This document shows positions 46,571-56,520 of a stretch of DNA of 64,000 nucleotides, in pieces. The position numbers and the translations under genes are program-made. This DNA comes from Burkholderia sp. Bp8992 (GTDB taxonomy: Bacteria; Pseudomonadota; Gammaproteobacteria; Burkholderiales; Burkholderiaceae), in contig NZ_QTQI01000024.1 in assembly GCF_003853705.1 (NCBI RefSeq), positions 62,001 to 126,000 of the forward strand, written 5' to 3'. The notes under the pieces are model-generated. The model saw nothing but the letters and a program-made list of their open reading frames with translations, had not been told where the DNA came from and searched no databases. Every line of letters starts with the position of its first letter. Positions within the stretch are counted from its first letter, which is position 1.

Positions 46571-47397
46571 TGCCGGGCGATCCGCGACACGCCGGGCGGC
46601 AACGACAGCGGCACGTGGAACTTGCGGTAGAACCGCCACAGGCTGCGCAGATGATGCCGTCCCGCCCGCGAGACGGGGCTCGCCGCCGACTGCCGCTGAT
46701 GCTCGTGCACGAGCGTGACGCCCGGCATGCCGAGCACGCGATAGCCGGCCAGCCAGGTGCGCGCACACAGATCGACGTCCTCCATGTAGAGGAAATACGA
46801 TTCGTCCATGCCGCCGAGCGACTCGAACAGGTCGCGCCGCACCACGAAGCCCGTTCCCATCACCCATTCGGCATCGAACGGATTGCCGCACGACCAGGCA
46901 TCGATCATCAGGTGCCGTGCCATCCGCGCGCGAAAGCGGTTCGAGCGGCCGAGCGCGGTACGGCGCGCGAGGATGTCGAGCCAGCTGTAGAACCGTCGTG
47001 CCGAATACTGGCGCCGGCCGTCGGGATACTGCAGGTCGAGCCCGACGAGCCCGGCCTCCGGGCGCGTGTCGAACAACTCCAGCACCCTGGCCAGCCCGTT
47101 CTCGCTGAAACGCGTATCGGGATTGACCACCAGCACGTAGTCGCGCCGGCAGGCGGCCATGCCGAAGTTCACACCCGAGCCGAAACCGCGATTGCATGCG
47201 GCATGCAACAACCTCACGCCGCCCGGCAGCTCGCGTCGCAACCGCGCGTACGAGTCGTCCGGCGACGCATTCTCGACGACGACGATATCGTCGGCGAGCG
47301 CGACGCGCAGCGACGTCAATGACGCCACGCATCGAATCGTCAGGTCGGGCGTGCCGTAATTGACGACGATGACGCTGATTCTTCCTTCGGTTTCCAT
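46567..47397 (-). CDS. Glycosyltransferase family 2 (rhamnosyltransferase-like)
   Basis: 276-residue GT-A glycosyltransferase. ISVIVVNYGTPDL at the N-terminus, a donor/metal site NPDTRF (about 93-98), and acceptor-side YFLYMEDVDLCART match the WbbL-like rhamnosyltransferase group. Overlaps the DUF4838 start by 4 bases. It lacks membrane segments, so it acts at the cytoplasmic face on the lipid-linked repeat. Confidence 0.9.
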   Translation of the reverse strand: METEGRISVIVVNYGTPDLTIRCVASLTSLRVALADDIVVVENASPDDSYARLRRELPGGVRLLHAACNRGFGSGVNFGMAACRRDYVLVVNPDTRFSENGLARVLELFDTRPEAGLVGLDLQYPDGRRQYSARRFYSWLDILARRTALGRSNRFRARMARHLMIDAWSCGNPFDAEWVMGTGFVVRRDLFESLGGMDESYFLYMEDVDLCARTWLAGYRVLGMPGVTLVHEHQRQSAASPVSRAGRHHLRSLWRFYRKFHVPLSLPPGVSRIARQ

Positions 47398-47464
47398 CGT
47401 GATACCCCGCGCCGTGGTTGATCATGTCGGCCGGTTTGCCCGGCTCTGTGGGTTGATGCGTGCG

Positions 47465-48535
47465 TCATGCCGACGCGCCGACCTGCTCGACGAGCTGCCA
47501 GAACCTGCTCGCCGATGTGTCCCAGTCGAACCGGCGGATCTGCTCGCGCCCTCGCGCGACGAGCGCGTCCCGCGATGCGGCCTCGGTGCCGAGCCGGCGC
47601 ATCGCGACCGCGATGTCGACGACCGACAGCGGATTGACGAGCATCGCGGCGGCTCCCGCCACTTCCGGCATCGCCGACACGATCGACGTCAGCACGGGTA
47701 CGTCGGACGCCATCGCTTCGAGGATCGGCAAGCCAAATCCTTCGTACTGCGACACGAACGCGACGAACAGCGCACCGCGGTACAGCTTCGGCATCGCGTC
47801 GTTCGGCAATACGCCCGCGAACACCAGGCCTTCGGCGCAGCGGTGCTGCGCGGCATGCGCAAGCAGCGCCGGGTCCGGTTCGCCGGTCAGCATCAGGCGG
47901 ACGCCGAGCGGCAACAGCCCGCTCGCGCCGAACGCCTCGATCAGCCGGTGCAGGTTCTTGTAGTTGCGCCGGTTGCCCGGATACAGCACGTACGGAAACG
48001 GATAGCCGAGCGTGTCGCGGTTGCGCCGGTACGCATCGTCGGTTCCGTTGTGGATCACGTGAACGCGCTCCGGCGGCATGCCCGACCAGCGCAGGAACTC
48101 GTCGCGCGTGAACTCCGATACGCAGACGATCGCCGTGCAGCGCCGGTACAGCGGCCGGAGGACCGTGTCGTAGTAGAAGCGGTGCGCACGCGTGTAGAAG
48201 TGGCGATGCGTGAGGTCGTGCACGACGACGACCGACGGAAAGTCGGGCAACGTGGCCGGTACGAATCCGGGATTCCAGAACACCGCATCGCGGGCCGGCA
48301 GCCGCCGCAGCGCCCGGCTCAACGCGAGCGGCGACAGCGGGTGCGCGACCGCGCCGCCGACCGTCAGCGGGGCGATGCGCACGCTCGACGGCGCGCGCTG
48401 GGCGTAGGCCGCCATCACGTTGTAGATGCCGGTGCCGACCGGCCAGCGCGTGTCGGTGTAGACCGTGAGCGGTGCGCGCCCGGTGCGACCGGCTCGTGCG
48501 TCGATGTCCGTCGACGGGGAGAGGATCGAGCTCAT
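47465..48535 (-). CDS. Glycosyltransferase, GT4 family
   Basis: 356-residue GT-B enzyme with a mannosyltransferase-like look: VVVVHDLTHRHFY, IVCVSEFTRDEFLRWSG, VLYPGNRRNYKNLHRLIEAF, and the donor site SQYEGFGLPILEAMASDVPVLTS (E-x7-E). Starts 3 bp after the previous gene stop. It transfers one sugar of the repeat. Confidence 0.93.
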   Translation of the reverse strand: MSSILSPSTDIDARAGRTGRAPLTVYTDTRWPVGTGIYNVMAAYAQRAPSSVRIAPLTVGGAVAHPLSPLALSRALRRLPARDAVFWNPGFVPATLPDFPSVVVVHDLTHRHFYTRAHRFYYDTVLRPLYRRCTAIVCVSEFTRDEFLRWSGMPPERVHVIHNGTDDAYRRNRDTLGYPFPYVLYPGNRRNYKNLHRLIEAFGASGLLPLGVRLMLTGEPDPALLAHAAQHRCAEGLVFAGVLPNDAMPKLYRGALFVAFVSQYEGFGLPILEAMASDVPVLTSIVSAMPEVAGAAAMLVNPLSVVDIAVAMRRLGTEAASRDALVARGREQIRRFDWDTSASRFWQLVEQVGASA

Positions 48536-48538
48536 CGT

Positions 48539-49375
48539 TCAGTCCATCCAGCCGAGCAGCCGATGCGACGCGGCGATCCAGTAGTACTTCGCCCGCCGCG
48601 GATTGCGGCGCGCACACGACAGCACGCAGCCGGCCACCGGCCGCGCGATCATGTAAAGGACGTACGCGAGCGGATAGCGATTGATGCGCAGCACATGCCC
48701 GAACCCGCGGTTGTAGCGCCGGCCGCGCGCATACGCCTGCTCGTCGAGCACGGCGAGCGGCTCGGGATGATGGACGCGCAGGTGCGGGTCGTAGTCGATC
48801 CGGCAGCCGGCCCGCAACGCACGGACCAGGAAGTCCACCTCTTCCCCCGCGCCCCAGCGCGAGGTCGCGCCGACGCCCAGGTCGACGTCGAACTGCCCCG
48901 CCGCGGTCACGGCGGTGCGGCGCAGGAAGATCGTGTACGACGTCGCGCACACCCACACGCTGAAGCGGTTCACGGTCTGCGCCGACGTCGCCCACCGTCC
49001 TTGCGACGGCCGGCCCGCGGCATCGACGCTCATCCCCGTCACGCCGTCGATCGTGCGGTCGGCCGACAGGCGCGCCGCGACCGCATGGAGCGTCCCCGGC
49101 CGATACCAGCAGTCGTCGTCGGGAAAGCCGACCACGTCGCCCGTCACGGCCTTCAGGCCGACGTTCGTCGCGCGCGACTTGCCCTTCTGCGATCGCAGGT
49201 GGACGATCGTCAGCCGGTCGCGATAGCGTTCGACGATCCGCTCGACGCGGTCGTCCGAATTCTGGTCGACGACGATGACTTCGAGGTCGGCATAGGCCTG
49301 CAGCAGCAGCGAATCGAACATGCGCTCGATCTCGTCGCTGCGGCCGAGCGTCGCCATGATGAGGGAGAATTTCAT
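48539..49375 (-). CDS. Glycosyltransferase family 2
   Basis: 278-residue GT-A enzyme starting MKFSLIMATLGRSDEIERM at 49375 (overlapping the wzy stop by 4 bases). The DxD site is GFPDDDCWY; the acceptor region shows GAGEEVDFLVRAL. A C-terminal stretch (about 235-255) is mildly hydrophobic and may lie on the membrane. Role: one step of repeat-unit assembly. Confidence 0.9.
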   Translation of the reverse strand: MKFSLIMATLGRSDEIERMFDSLLLQAYADLEVIVVDQNSDDRVERIVERYRDRLTIVHLRSQKGKSRATNVGLKAVTGDVVGFPDDDCWYRPGTLHAVAARLSADRTIDGVTGMSVDAAGRPSQGRWATSAQTVNRFSVWVCATSYTIFLRRTAVTAAGQFDVDLGVGATSRWGAGEEVDFLVRALRAGCRIDYDPHLRVHHPEPLAVLDEQAYARGRRYNRGFGHVLRINRYPLAYVLYMIARPVAGCVLSCARRNPRRAKYYWIAASHRLLGWMD

Positions 49376-50598
49376 CGAATAGGCCCGGACGGGAAAAAGG
49401 ATCGGGGCCGCGGGACGCGCGGCGCGGTGCGGGTTTCCCGGCGTGCCGCCCGCGGAACGAAGGCGAACGACGCGAGAAAGCCGATGAACAGGTACGACGT
49501 TTCGCTCTGGTGCATCGGGTTGATCAGCGACCACGCGGCGATCGGCGCCAGCACGACCATCGCGCGCCGGCCCTGGCCGAGGCCGCCGAAGAACACCGCC
49601 CACGCAAGCAGTCCGATCGGGCCGGCGACCAGCATCAGGTCCAGCGGCGCGCAGAAGACGGCGCTCGTGCCCTCGCCGAGCCCGCGGACGGCGACGGCCG
49701 AATGCGAGAAGTAGTGTTCGACGAAGCCGAAGCCGTGCCCGATCCAGTCGCGGCCGACCAGCTTGATCGACTCCGTGAAGGCCAGCCCGCGCTCCTGCTG
49801 GAGGCGGACCTGCAACTGGTCGCCGGTCAGTTCGCGCGTGAACATGTACAGATAGAACCCGGCCCCGGCGGCCATCGCCAGCACTTTCGCGAAGAAGTGG
49901 CCGCGCACCTGGAACAGGATCACGATCGCGCATGCGATCAGCACCGTCTTCGATTCGCTCAGCAGCGTCACGACCAGTGCCAGCACCACGAACTTCGCGA
50001 CGTCGGGAATGCGGCGCGGCGACTGCAGGAAGCATGCGTAGGCGGCCAGGAAGAAGAACGCGGCAAACCAGTTCCGCTCCTTGAACGACCCGTGAATCGC
50101 GTTCTGCATGAAATCGACTTTCTCGTACAGCACCGGGACGTCGAAGTACTGCAGCGCATACTGAAACGCCAGGAATCCCGCGATCGCGACATAGCCGAAC
50201 GGCAGCGGCCGCCGGCGCGCCCGAGCGCCGTAGTAGCGGCCGATCAGGTAGAACGCCGGCATCACGAACACGAATTTCACGATCTGCTCGGCCGCCTTGA
50301 AGTGCGGATAGCCGGACAGGAACGTCGTCGACAGCGCGGCACCGACGAACAGCACGAAGGTCCAGATTTCCCACGCGCTGCCGGGGATCCGGCGCCGCAC
50401 CAGCAGCACCGGCAGCACGAGCACCGCGAACAGCTGGCCGAGCTGCGCGCCGCCGATCTTCAGGAACTGGATCGAGTTCAGCAGCAGCAGCACGAGCAAC
50501 ACGGCGTCCGCGAGATCGAAGCGCGCGTGCGGCACGAGCGCCGCCGCGCCCGACGACGACGCGTGCTGCCGCGGCACCGGGCGGACGAGGCCGTTCAT
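49372..50598 (-). CDS. wzy: O-antigen ligase/polymerase-like membrane protein (Wzy)
   Basis: 408-residue protein with about ten transmembrane helices and a longer periplasmic loop near 255-310, the usual topology of Wzy polymerases. Wzy joins repeat units on the periplasmic side after Wzx flips them. Sequence conservation is low in this family; the call rests on topology, length and its place directly after the wzx gene (4-base overlap). The SESKTVLIACAI segment resembles the Wzy_C/O-antigen ligase core. Confidence 0.85.
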   Translation of the reverse strand: MNGLVRPVPRQHASSSGAAALVPHARFDLADAVLLVLLLLNSIQFLKIGGAQLGQLFAVLVLPVLLVRRRIPGSAWEIWTFVLFVGAALSTTFLSGYPHFKAAEQIVKFVFVMPAFYLIGRYYGARARRRPLPFGYVAIAGFLAFQYALQYFDVPVLYEKVDFMQNAIHGSFKERNWFAAFFFLAAYACFLQSPRRIPDVAKFVVLALVVTLLSESKTVLIACAIVILFQVRGHFFAKVLAMAAGAGFYLYMFTRELTGDQLQVRLQQERGLAFTESIKLVGRDWIGHGFGFVEHYFSHSAVAVRGLGEGTSAVFCAPLDLMLVAGPIGLLAWAVFFGGLGQGRRAMVVLAPIAAWSLINPMHQSETSYLFIGFLASFAFVPRAARRETRTAPRVPRPRSFFPSGPIR

Positions 50599-52124
50599 GC
50601 CGCTTTCCTCGCATCGCGCAACGCGATCAGCATCGACAAGGTGTGCCGGGCGGCGTCACGGCGCAGCATCCAGGTCGCCCCGGCATACGCGGCAACGAAG
50701 CCGACGATCAGCAACGGCAACCGGACCATGACCGGCACGCCGCCGAGGTGCGCGCCGAGCCGCGAGACGAGCAGCGCGCAGCCGAGCGCGATCAGATACG
50801 GCGGCACGAGCCGGCCCAGCAGGCGGCCGGGTTCGACCGACAGCTCGACGACGACGGCGCCGAAGCTGAGCGGCGTGATGAGCAGCACCGCACCGACGTA
50901 CAGCCACGCCAGCCCGGCGACGTCGTGCGACGGCAGGCCCAGCATCGCGCCCAGCACCAGCACGAGCTTGACGACCGTCAGCCACATCGTGACGTTGGGG
51001 CGGCCGCGCGCCGACAGGAAGGCGCCGTTGACGAACTGGACCGTCTGGATCGCGCCGAGCGCCATCAGCGGCGTCATGATCGCGGCGCTGCCGGCCCAGC
51101 GCGCGCCGAACAGCACGAAGGTGATGTCGCGGCTCAGCACGGCCATCAGCACGAACAGCGGCGCCGCGGCCATCGCGGCCAGCCCCGTGACGTCGAGGTA
51201 GGTGGCCGCCATCTTCCCGGCGTCGTGCGCGACACGCGACAACACCGCGAGCGCGACGTCGGTCGCGGCGCGGCACAGCAGTTCCAGCGCGGTCTGGTAG
51301 AGTCGCGCGCCGATCGCATAGATGCCCAGCCCGGCCGCGCCGTACAGCGCGACGACGATCAGGTCCACGGTGCGCGTCGCCCACCAGTCGATCAGCCGCG
51401 ATGCGACGACGTGGCCGCCGAAGCGCGCGATGGGCCAGAAGGTCGACGCGTTGCGGCGGCCGCGCGGACGCCAGACCGGTCTGCGCCAGAGCCAGAGCGC
51501 GGACATCGTCATGAAGGTCGCCGCCTGCGCGATCAGGCTCCACGCACCGGCGCCCGCAACCGCCAGCGCGACCGCCACGGCGCCGGCGACGCTCACCGCC
51601 ACGAGCTGGCGCATCGCCAGCGTGCGGAAATCCAGCCGCCGCTTGTACAGCCCTTCCTGGAACGAACTCGCCGAACCGACCGGGACGAACACGCAGGCCA
51701 CCCGCAAGTACGGCGCGAGGCCCGGTACGCCCAGCCAGGTCTCGACGTGCCCGGCCAACGCGAACAGCACGGCCGCGAGCACGACGGCCATGGCGATCGA
51801 GAACACGAACGGCCACTCGAGATCGTCGTCGTCGAGCGTCGCGCGCTGCACCACCGCGTCGCCCAGGCCGCCCTCGGCGATCATCAGGACCAGCGACAGC
51901 GACAGCGTGACGGCCGCCGCGAGCCCGACGTCGGCCGGACCGAGCCAGCGCGCGACCAGCAGATACGTGACGAGCGTGACGAGCTTGCCGCCCCATGCCT
52001 GCACCAGCGCCCACGCCAGGCTGCGCACGGTGCGCGCACCGAGCCGCTCGGCGCCGGACGACGCGTGGTCGCTCGCGGCGTGCAGCGCGAGGTCGCGCAT
52101 CGCCGGCTCAGTGCTCGGTTTCAT
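50595..52124 (-). CDS. wzx: Lipopolysaccharide/exopolysaccharide flippase (Wzx, PST family)
   Basis: 509-residue membrane protein with 12-14 helices of the MOP/PST superfamily (ARTVRSLAWALVQAWGGKLVTLVTYLLVARWLGPADVGL in part, GIYAIGARLYQTALELL). Start at 52124 (MKPSTEPAM) overlaps the wzc gene by 17 bases; an upstream ATG at 52145 is less likely. It moves lipid-linked repeats across the inner membrane. Confidence 0.93.
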   Translation of the reverse strand: MKPSTEPAMRDLALHAASDHASSGAERLGARTVRSLAWALVQAWGGKLVTLVTYLLVARWLGPADVGLAAAVTLSLSLVLMIAEGGLGDAVVQRATLDDDDLEWPFVFSIAMAVVLAAVLFALAGHVETWLGVPGLAPYLRVACVFVPVGSASSFQEGLYKRRLDFRTLAMRQLVAVSVAGAVAVALAVAGAGAWSLIAQAATFMTMSALWLWRRPVWRPRGRRNASTFWPIARFGGHVVASRLIDWWATRTVDLIVVALYGAAGLGIYAIGARLYQTALELLCRAATDVALAVLSRVAHDAGKMAATYLDVTGLAAMAAAPLFVLMAVLSRDITFVLFGARWAGSAAIMTPLMALGAIQTVQFVNGAFLSARGRPNVTMWLTVVKLVLVLGAMLGLPSHDVAGLAWLYVGAVLLITPLSFGAVVVELSVEPGRLLGRLVPPYLIALGCALLVSRLGAHLGGVPVMVRLPLLIVGFVAAYAGATWMLRRDAARHTLSMLIALRDARKAA

Positions 52125-54339
52125 ACGCGTATTTCCCTTCGCCATACGCGCCGTAGACGGCCTGGCGCCGCGGCACGTCGTTCAGCACGACGCCGCTGAT
52201 CGCGATGCCCGCGTTGCGCAGGCGACGCTCCGCCTCGCGAATCTCCGGCATGGAACTGCGGCCATGCCGCACGCACAGCAGCGTCGTCGCGCCGTGGCGG
52301 CCGATGGTCGCCGCATCGTGCAGCGCGAGGATCGGCGCCGTATCGACGATGACGATGTCGTAGAGCCGCGCCGCCGTGTCGAGCAGTACCTTGAAGCGAC
52401 CGTCGTTGAACAGCTCCGACGTGCGCGCCACCGCACCGCGCGCCAGCACGTCGACACCGGCGATCGCCGAGCGCTGGACGCCGCGCTCGAGCGCACCGCT
52501 CGCGATCGCGTCCGGCAGGCCCGGCGCCGGCTGCAACCCGAAGTGACGGTGCGCCTGGCCGCGGCGGATATCCGCGTCGATCAGCAGCACGCGCTTGCCG
52601 CCCGATGCGAACAGCGATGCCAGGTTCGCGCAGAGGAACGATTTGCCCGCATTGGGCTGCGGGCTCGTGACCATGATCACGTGGTGCCCCGACTCGGACA
52701 TCGTGAACTGCAGCGTCGTGCGCAGGCTGCGGATCGCGTCGACGGTCACGTCCTCGGGAATTTCCGACGCGAGAACATGCGCGCCCTGCATCGTCCGTTG
52801 CTGGCTTCGCACCAGACGCCGCTGCTCGCGGCTATGCGGGACCACCGCGTAGACCGGTACGCCCAGCGCCTGCTCGAGGTGCTCGGAATGCTCGACACGC
52901 CCCCACACCGCCCGCTGCGCGAACGGCGCGGCCACGCCCAGGGCGATCCCGAGACACAGCGACAGCGCAACCAGCAGCAGGCGCTTGGGCTTGACCGGCT
53001 TCACCGGCAGGACCGGCTCGTCGACCGCCCGCACGTTGCCGATCTCGCTTTGCCTGGCGATCTTGAGCTGCTGTGCGGTATTCAGCAGGTTGGTGTACAG
53101 CTCGGTGTTGACGCGCACGTCGCGCAGCACCGCCAGCCCTTCCCGCTCCGTACTCGGCAACCTCGCTTCACGCGCCTTCAGCTCCTGCGCCTTGCCCGCC
53201 AGCTCCGCCAGGTTGGCGTCGAGGGCCAGCACGGCCGGATGGCCGTCGGCGAATCGCGCGATCAGGTCGACGCGCTTCTGCTTGAGTTCGAACGTGCGCG
53301 TCTCGATGTCCACTTCCTGGCCGAGCAGCAGCTTGCCCTGCTCGTCGAGATCGACCGTGCGCGTCCGCGAACGAAACGCCGCGTACCGCTCCTCGGCATC
53401 CTTCAGCGTCTTCTCGACCGTCGGCATGCTGGCCTCGAGCGATTTCAGCGTCGCGGCGGCCTCCTCGCTCCGGTAATCCCGGTTCTGCGCCACGTAGCCG
53501 TCGACCACGGCCTTCAGGATCTCCCGGATGCGCACCTTGTCGTCGCCCTCGAGCGTGACGGACAGGATGCCGGATTGCTTGGCCTTTTCCTCGACGGTCA
53601 GGTCGTCCTGCAGCTGCGACACCGCCTCGAGCTGCGGGATGCGCTTGAGCCGCAGCACCGTGCCCGGGCGCGCATCGAGATCGGCGACCAGCAGCGTCAA
53701 CGGCTGCCCCTTGAACTCCCCGTGCGCCGGCACGCCGGCCGCGCCCTTCAGCACGACGTCGTCGTCCTCGTTTCGGAGCACGTAGCGACCGCCGCGTTCG
53801 GCGGTCACGGTGAACCAGATTCCGTCCAGCACGTCGATGCCGTCGTGACTCTTCTTGCCGGCCGTCTCGAACGTGACGACGTTGAACCGCTCGCCGCCCC
53901 ACGCAAACCGCGACAATCCCCACAGCGGCGGCGCCACGCCGTCGTCGCGGTAGCGGCGTGCGACCCAGCGGCCGATCAGCGGGAAGTAGCGCGGTTCGGC
54001 AATGACGTTGAGATGCTGCTTCGACACGACCTGGTCGATCACCATGCGCGCGCGCACGAGCTCGAGTTCGGCGGCGGTCGTGCTGCCGTTGTCGAGCAAC
54101 GCCGCGATGTCGTGCAGCGGCGAATTGCCGGCCGCCGTCGACTCGTTGACCTGGATCGTCGCGTCGACGCGGTAGATCGGCGTCGCGAACACCACGTACA
54201 GCAGCCCCAGCAGGAACACGCCGGCCGCGATGCCCAGCACCAGCCGCCACCGCGCCAGCACGATGTCGACGTAGGACGAAAGGGGCGCCTCGTCGTACAG
54301 CGCCGCATCGTACAGCCGTGCTTCGGAAAGGTCGGTCAT
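52108..54339 (-). CDS. wzc: Polysaccharide co-polymerase and tyrosine autokinase (Wzc/BceF type)
   Basis: 743-residue inner-membrane BY-kinase controlling chain length and export. The N-terminal Wzz domain has TM1 at about 32-51, a long periplasmic coiled-coil part (about 200-420), and TM2 near 450-470. The cytoplasmic kinase has Walker A in PQPNAGKS (560-567), Walker A' LLIDADIRRG and Walker B IVIVDTAP. The C-terminal tail carries four tyrosines (Y729, Y732, Y737, Y739) for autophosphorylation, the target of the Wzb phosphatase encoded upstream. Start at 54339 (MTDLSEARLY). Confidence 0.95.
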   Translation of the reverse strand: MTDLSEARLYDAALYDEAPLSSYVDIVLARWRLVLGIAAGVFLLGLLYVVFATPIYRVDATIQVNESTAAGNSPLHDIAALLDNGSTTAAELELVRARMVIDQVVSKQHLNVIAEPRYFPLIGRWVARRYRDDGVAPPLWGLSRFAWGGERFNVVTFETAGKKSHDGIDVLDGIWFTVTAERGGRYVLRNEDDDVVLKGAAGVPAHGEFKGQPLTLLVADLDARPGTVLRLKRIPQLEAVSQLQDDLTVEEKAKQSGILSVTLEGDDKVRIREILKAVVDGYVAQNRDYRSEEAAATLKSLEASMPTVEKTLKDAEERYAAFRSRTRTVDLDEQGKLLLGQEVDIETRTFELKQKRVDLIARFADGHPAVLALDANLAELAGKAQELKAREARLPSTEREGLAVLRDVRVNTELYTNLLNTAQQLKIARQSEIGNVRAVDEPVLPVKPVKPKRLLLVALSLCLGIALGVAAPFAQRAVWGRVEHSEHLEQALGVPVYAVVPHSREQRRLVRSQQRTMQGAHVLASEIPEDVTVDAIRSLRTTLQFTMSESGHHVIMVTSPQPNAGKSFLCANLASLFASGGKRVLLIDADIRRGQAHRHFGLQPAPGLPDAIASGALERGVQRSAIAGVDVLARGAVARTSELFNDGRFKVLLDTAARLYDIVIVDTAPILALHDAATIGRHGATTLLCVRHGRSSMPEIREAERRLRNAGIAISGVVLNDVPRRQAVYGAYGEGKYAYETEH

Positions 54340-54371
54340 GGCAAATCCAGTGTCTCTCGGGTTCTGGCGGG

Positions 54372-55532
54372 TCATTTCGCGACCAGCGCGCCGGTCATGC
54401 CGGCATTGATGGCGGGCAGCAGCAGCGACAGCACGCGGCTGAGCCGGACGAGGCCGTTGCCGTCGACGTAGACGACGTCCTTCGGCGCCAGCCTGAAGTC
54501 GTTCGCGAGCACCATCGCAACCGGCGACTTCGCGTCGAGGTGGAACACGTCGGGCGTGCGCGAGCCGCGACCGCGAATCACGTAGACCTGCGCGGTGTCC
54601 GCGGTGCCGCTGTTGAAGCTGCCGGCCTGCTGCAACGCATCGCCGAGCGTCAGCGAGCCGTCGCGAAGCGGCAGCGCGAGCGTCGGCTTCGTGACCTCGC
54701 CCATCACGAACGCACCGCTGTCCTCGCGCGACTGCACGCGCAGCACGTCCCGGTTGCGCAACAGGATGCGGGCCGGGTCGATCCGCCGCGCGACGAGCTG
54801 GGACAGGTTCAGCACGTAATGCTCGTCGCCGCGCATCAGCTCGATGCGGCTTCGGTCGGCCGTCGGTTGAAGGCCGCCCGCGCGATCGAGCGCCTCTGTC
54901 AGCGTCATCGGCACGTCGTTGATCGGCTGACCGCCCGGATTGCGTACCTCGCCCTCGACATAGACCTGCTGGCTGCGGTACGACGTCACCCGCACGGTGA
55001 CCTGCGGGTCGCGGAACGTCTTCGTCAGCGCGACGCGGAATGCATCGCGGACCTCGGTCGTCGTCCGGCCCGCGACCGCGATCGTGCCGACATACGGAAA
55101 CTGCACGGTGCCGGTTTCATCGACGACGAAGCCGCCGACGGGGTCGCTCGGCCGTTGCGTCGACGACGACTGGCTCGTCGGTGCCGCGGCAGACAGCTCG
55201 GGGTGGTCCCATACCGTGATCTGCAGCACGTCGCCAGCGCCGATCCGATAGGCGCCCTTCGCGCGCTCACGCAGCAGCGTGTCGACATTCGCGGCCGCAT
55301 CGCTGTCGTCGCGCATCGCGTTCAGCAGGTCGACGTCGATTTCCCGGATCGGCACATCGAGCGACTGCGCCGGCTCGCCGTTGCGCGCGCTGGTCACCGG
55401 CAACGCCTGCGAACCGGTCATCCGCATGCCGGGCGCGACGGCGCATCCCGTCAGGAACATGGACAGCACGAGCGCTGCCAATGCGTGGCCCCGTCTGCTG
55501 CGTGTCGATACCACGTCGAATGATTTACCCAT
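54372..55532 (-). CDS. wza: Outer-membrane polysaccharide export lipoprotein (Wza/OPX)
   Basis: 386-residue outer-membrane channel. Start at 55532 ([10 protein letters not shown]) places the signal and lipobox correctly: [10 protein letters not shown] with Cys30; an ATG at 55547 is possible but lacks a ribosome site. The Poly_export domain ([19 protein letters not shown]) and SLBB domains ([33 protein letters not shown]) follow, and a short C-terminal hydrophobic helix would form the pore. Works with Wzc to span the envelope. Confidence 0.95.
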   Translation of the reverse strand: MGKSFDVVSTRSRRGHALAALVLSMFLTGCAVAPGMRMTGSQALPVTSARNGEPAQSLDVPIREIDVDLLNAMRDDSDAAANVDTLLRERAKGAYRIGAGDVLQITVWDHPELSAAAPTSQSSSTQRPSDPVGGFVVDETGTVQFPYVGTIAVAGRTTTEVRDAFRVALTKTFRDPQVTVRVTSYRSQQVYVEGEVRNPGGQPINDVPMTLTEALDRAGGLQPTADRSRIELMRGDEHYVLNLSQLVARRIDPARILLRNRDVLRVQSREDSGAFVMGEVTKPTLALPLRDGSLTLGDALQQAGSFNSGTADTAQVYVIRGRGSRTPDVFHLDAKSPVAMVLANDFRLAPKDVVYVDGNGLVRLSRVLSLLLPAINAGMTGALVAK

Positions 55533-55655
55533 TGCTGCCTGCCTCATATGTCGCGCTGTCGTCCATGCCGTCCGTGGCGCGTTGCCCACGGCTGTCTTCA
55601 TTGCGTCGCGCGATGGCGCTAGCCATCCCGCCTCCATCTCGTGCGGTGCGGCCGG

Positions 55656-56060
55656 TCACCATGGCGAGTGCGACCAGGGCGGCGCGATGCCCGGCCAGTC
55701 GTCCGCCGTGCTGTCGGTCCCGCCGTGCGCCCGGATCGGGACGCGCGGCGCACGGCGCGTGCGAGGCGCGCCCGGCATGCCCGGCGCGTCGATCGACAAC
55801 GCACGCATCTGCCGCTCGATCGGCAGCGGCGCATAGTTGCCGGCCGACGGCACGGCGACGCCGGATGCGGCCGCCGGCTTCGCGATCGAACCGCGCCAGG
55901 GATTCGACGTTTTCGACGCGGGATCCGCGAGGCCGGCGATCCACCGCGGCGGATTCGGCGCGGCGTTCATCGCGGGGCGCGCCGCCGGCGCGCTACCGTG
56001 CGCAGCCGACGCACACGCGAGACCGACGAACAGCGCGAAGTGACGGGCGAGGTGTCGCAT
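55656..56060 (-). CDS. Small secreted protein of the exopolysaccharide operon
   Basis: 134-residue protein with a clear signal peptide (MRHLARHFALFVGLACASAAHGSA) and a low-complexity, proline- and alanine-rich mature part with no recognised domain. Start at 56060 overlaps the wzb stop by one base (TGATG), showing translational coupling. Its place between wzb and wza suggests a periplasmic or surface accessory role. It may be hard to detect by homology because of low complexity. Confidence 0.6.
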   Translation of the reverse strand: MRHLARHFALFVGLACASAAHGSAPAARPAMNAAPNPPRWIAGLADPASKTSNPWRGSIAKPAAASGVAVPSAGNYAPLPIERQMRALSIDAPGMPGAPRTRRAPRVPIRAHGGTDSTADDWPGIAPPWSHSPW

Positions 56061-56512
56061 CAGCCGCCTCCGCGTGCGATAGCCGCCGGAATCCGCGCGA
56101 TCCAGTGCGCGACCGCGCGCTCGATATGACGCGCCACCGCGTCGAAGACGTCCGTCGACTGCCCGACGGGATCCGCGATGTCGTGTTTCGTCGCATGGTC
56201 GAGCTGGAAAACGCGGCCGCGCGCGAACGGATAGCGGCGCTCGATCTCGCGGCATTGCACGAGCGTCATCGCGAGAATCAGCTGCGATGCGCGCACGTGG
56301 CCGAGATGTACCGGCTGCGCGATATGGGACGTGATGTCGAAGCCGCGCTCGCGCATGACGTCGATCGCGGCCTGTGCGGCCGGTCGCCCGGCCAGCGCGA
56401 TCAGCCCGGCGCAGCGCACCTGCACGGACGGCAGTGCGCGCGCCAGCATCGCGCTCGCCATCGGGCTGCGGCATGCATTGCCGTCGCAGACGACCAGAAT
56501 GCGTTCGATCAT
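56060..56512 (-). CDS. wzb: Low-molecular-weight protein tyrosine phosphatase (Wzb/BceD type)
   Basis: 150-residue cytoplasmic phosphatase that dephosphorylates the Wzc tail. Start at 56512 (MIERILVVCDGNACRSP); the P-loop CxGNxCRSP reads CDGNACRSP (C9 nucleophile, R15). The general-acid aspartate is in DIADPVGQS. Lies 8 bp after the sugar-transferase gene stop. Cycling of Wzc phosphorylation sets polymer length. Confidence 0.94.
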   Translation of the reverse strand: MIERILVVCDGNACRSPMASAMLARALPSVQVRCAGLIALAGRPAAQAAIDVMRERGFDITSHIAQPVHLGHVRASQLILAMTLVQCREIERRYPFARGRVFQLDHATKHDIADPVGQSTDVFDAVARHIERAVAHWIARIPAAIARGGG

Positions 56513-56520
56513 GGCCGCGC

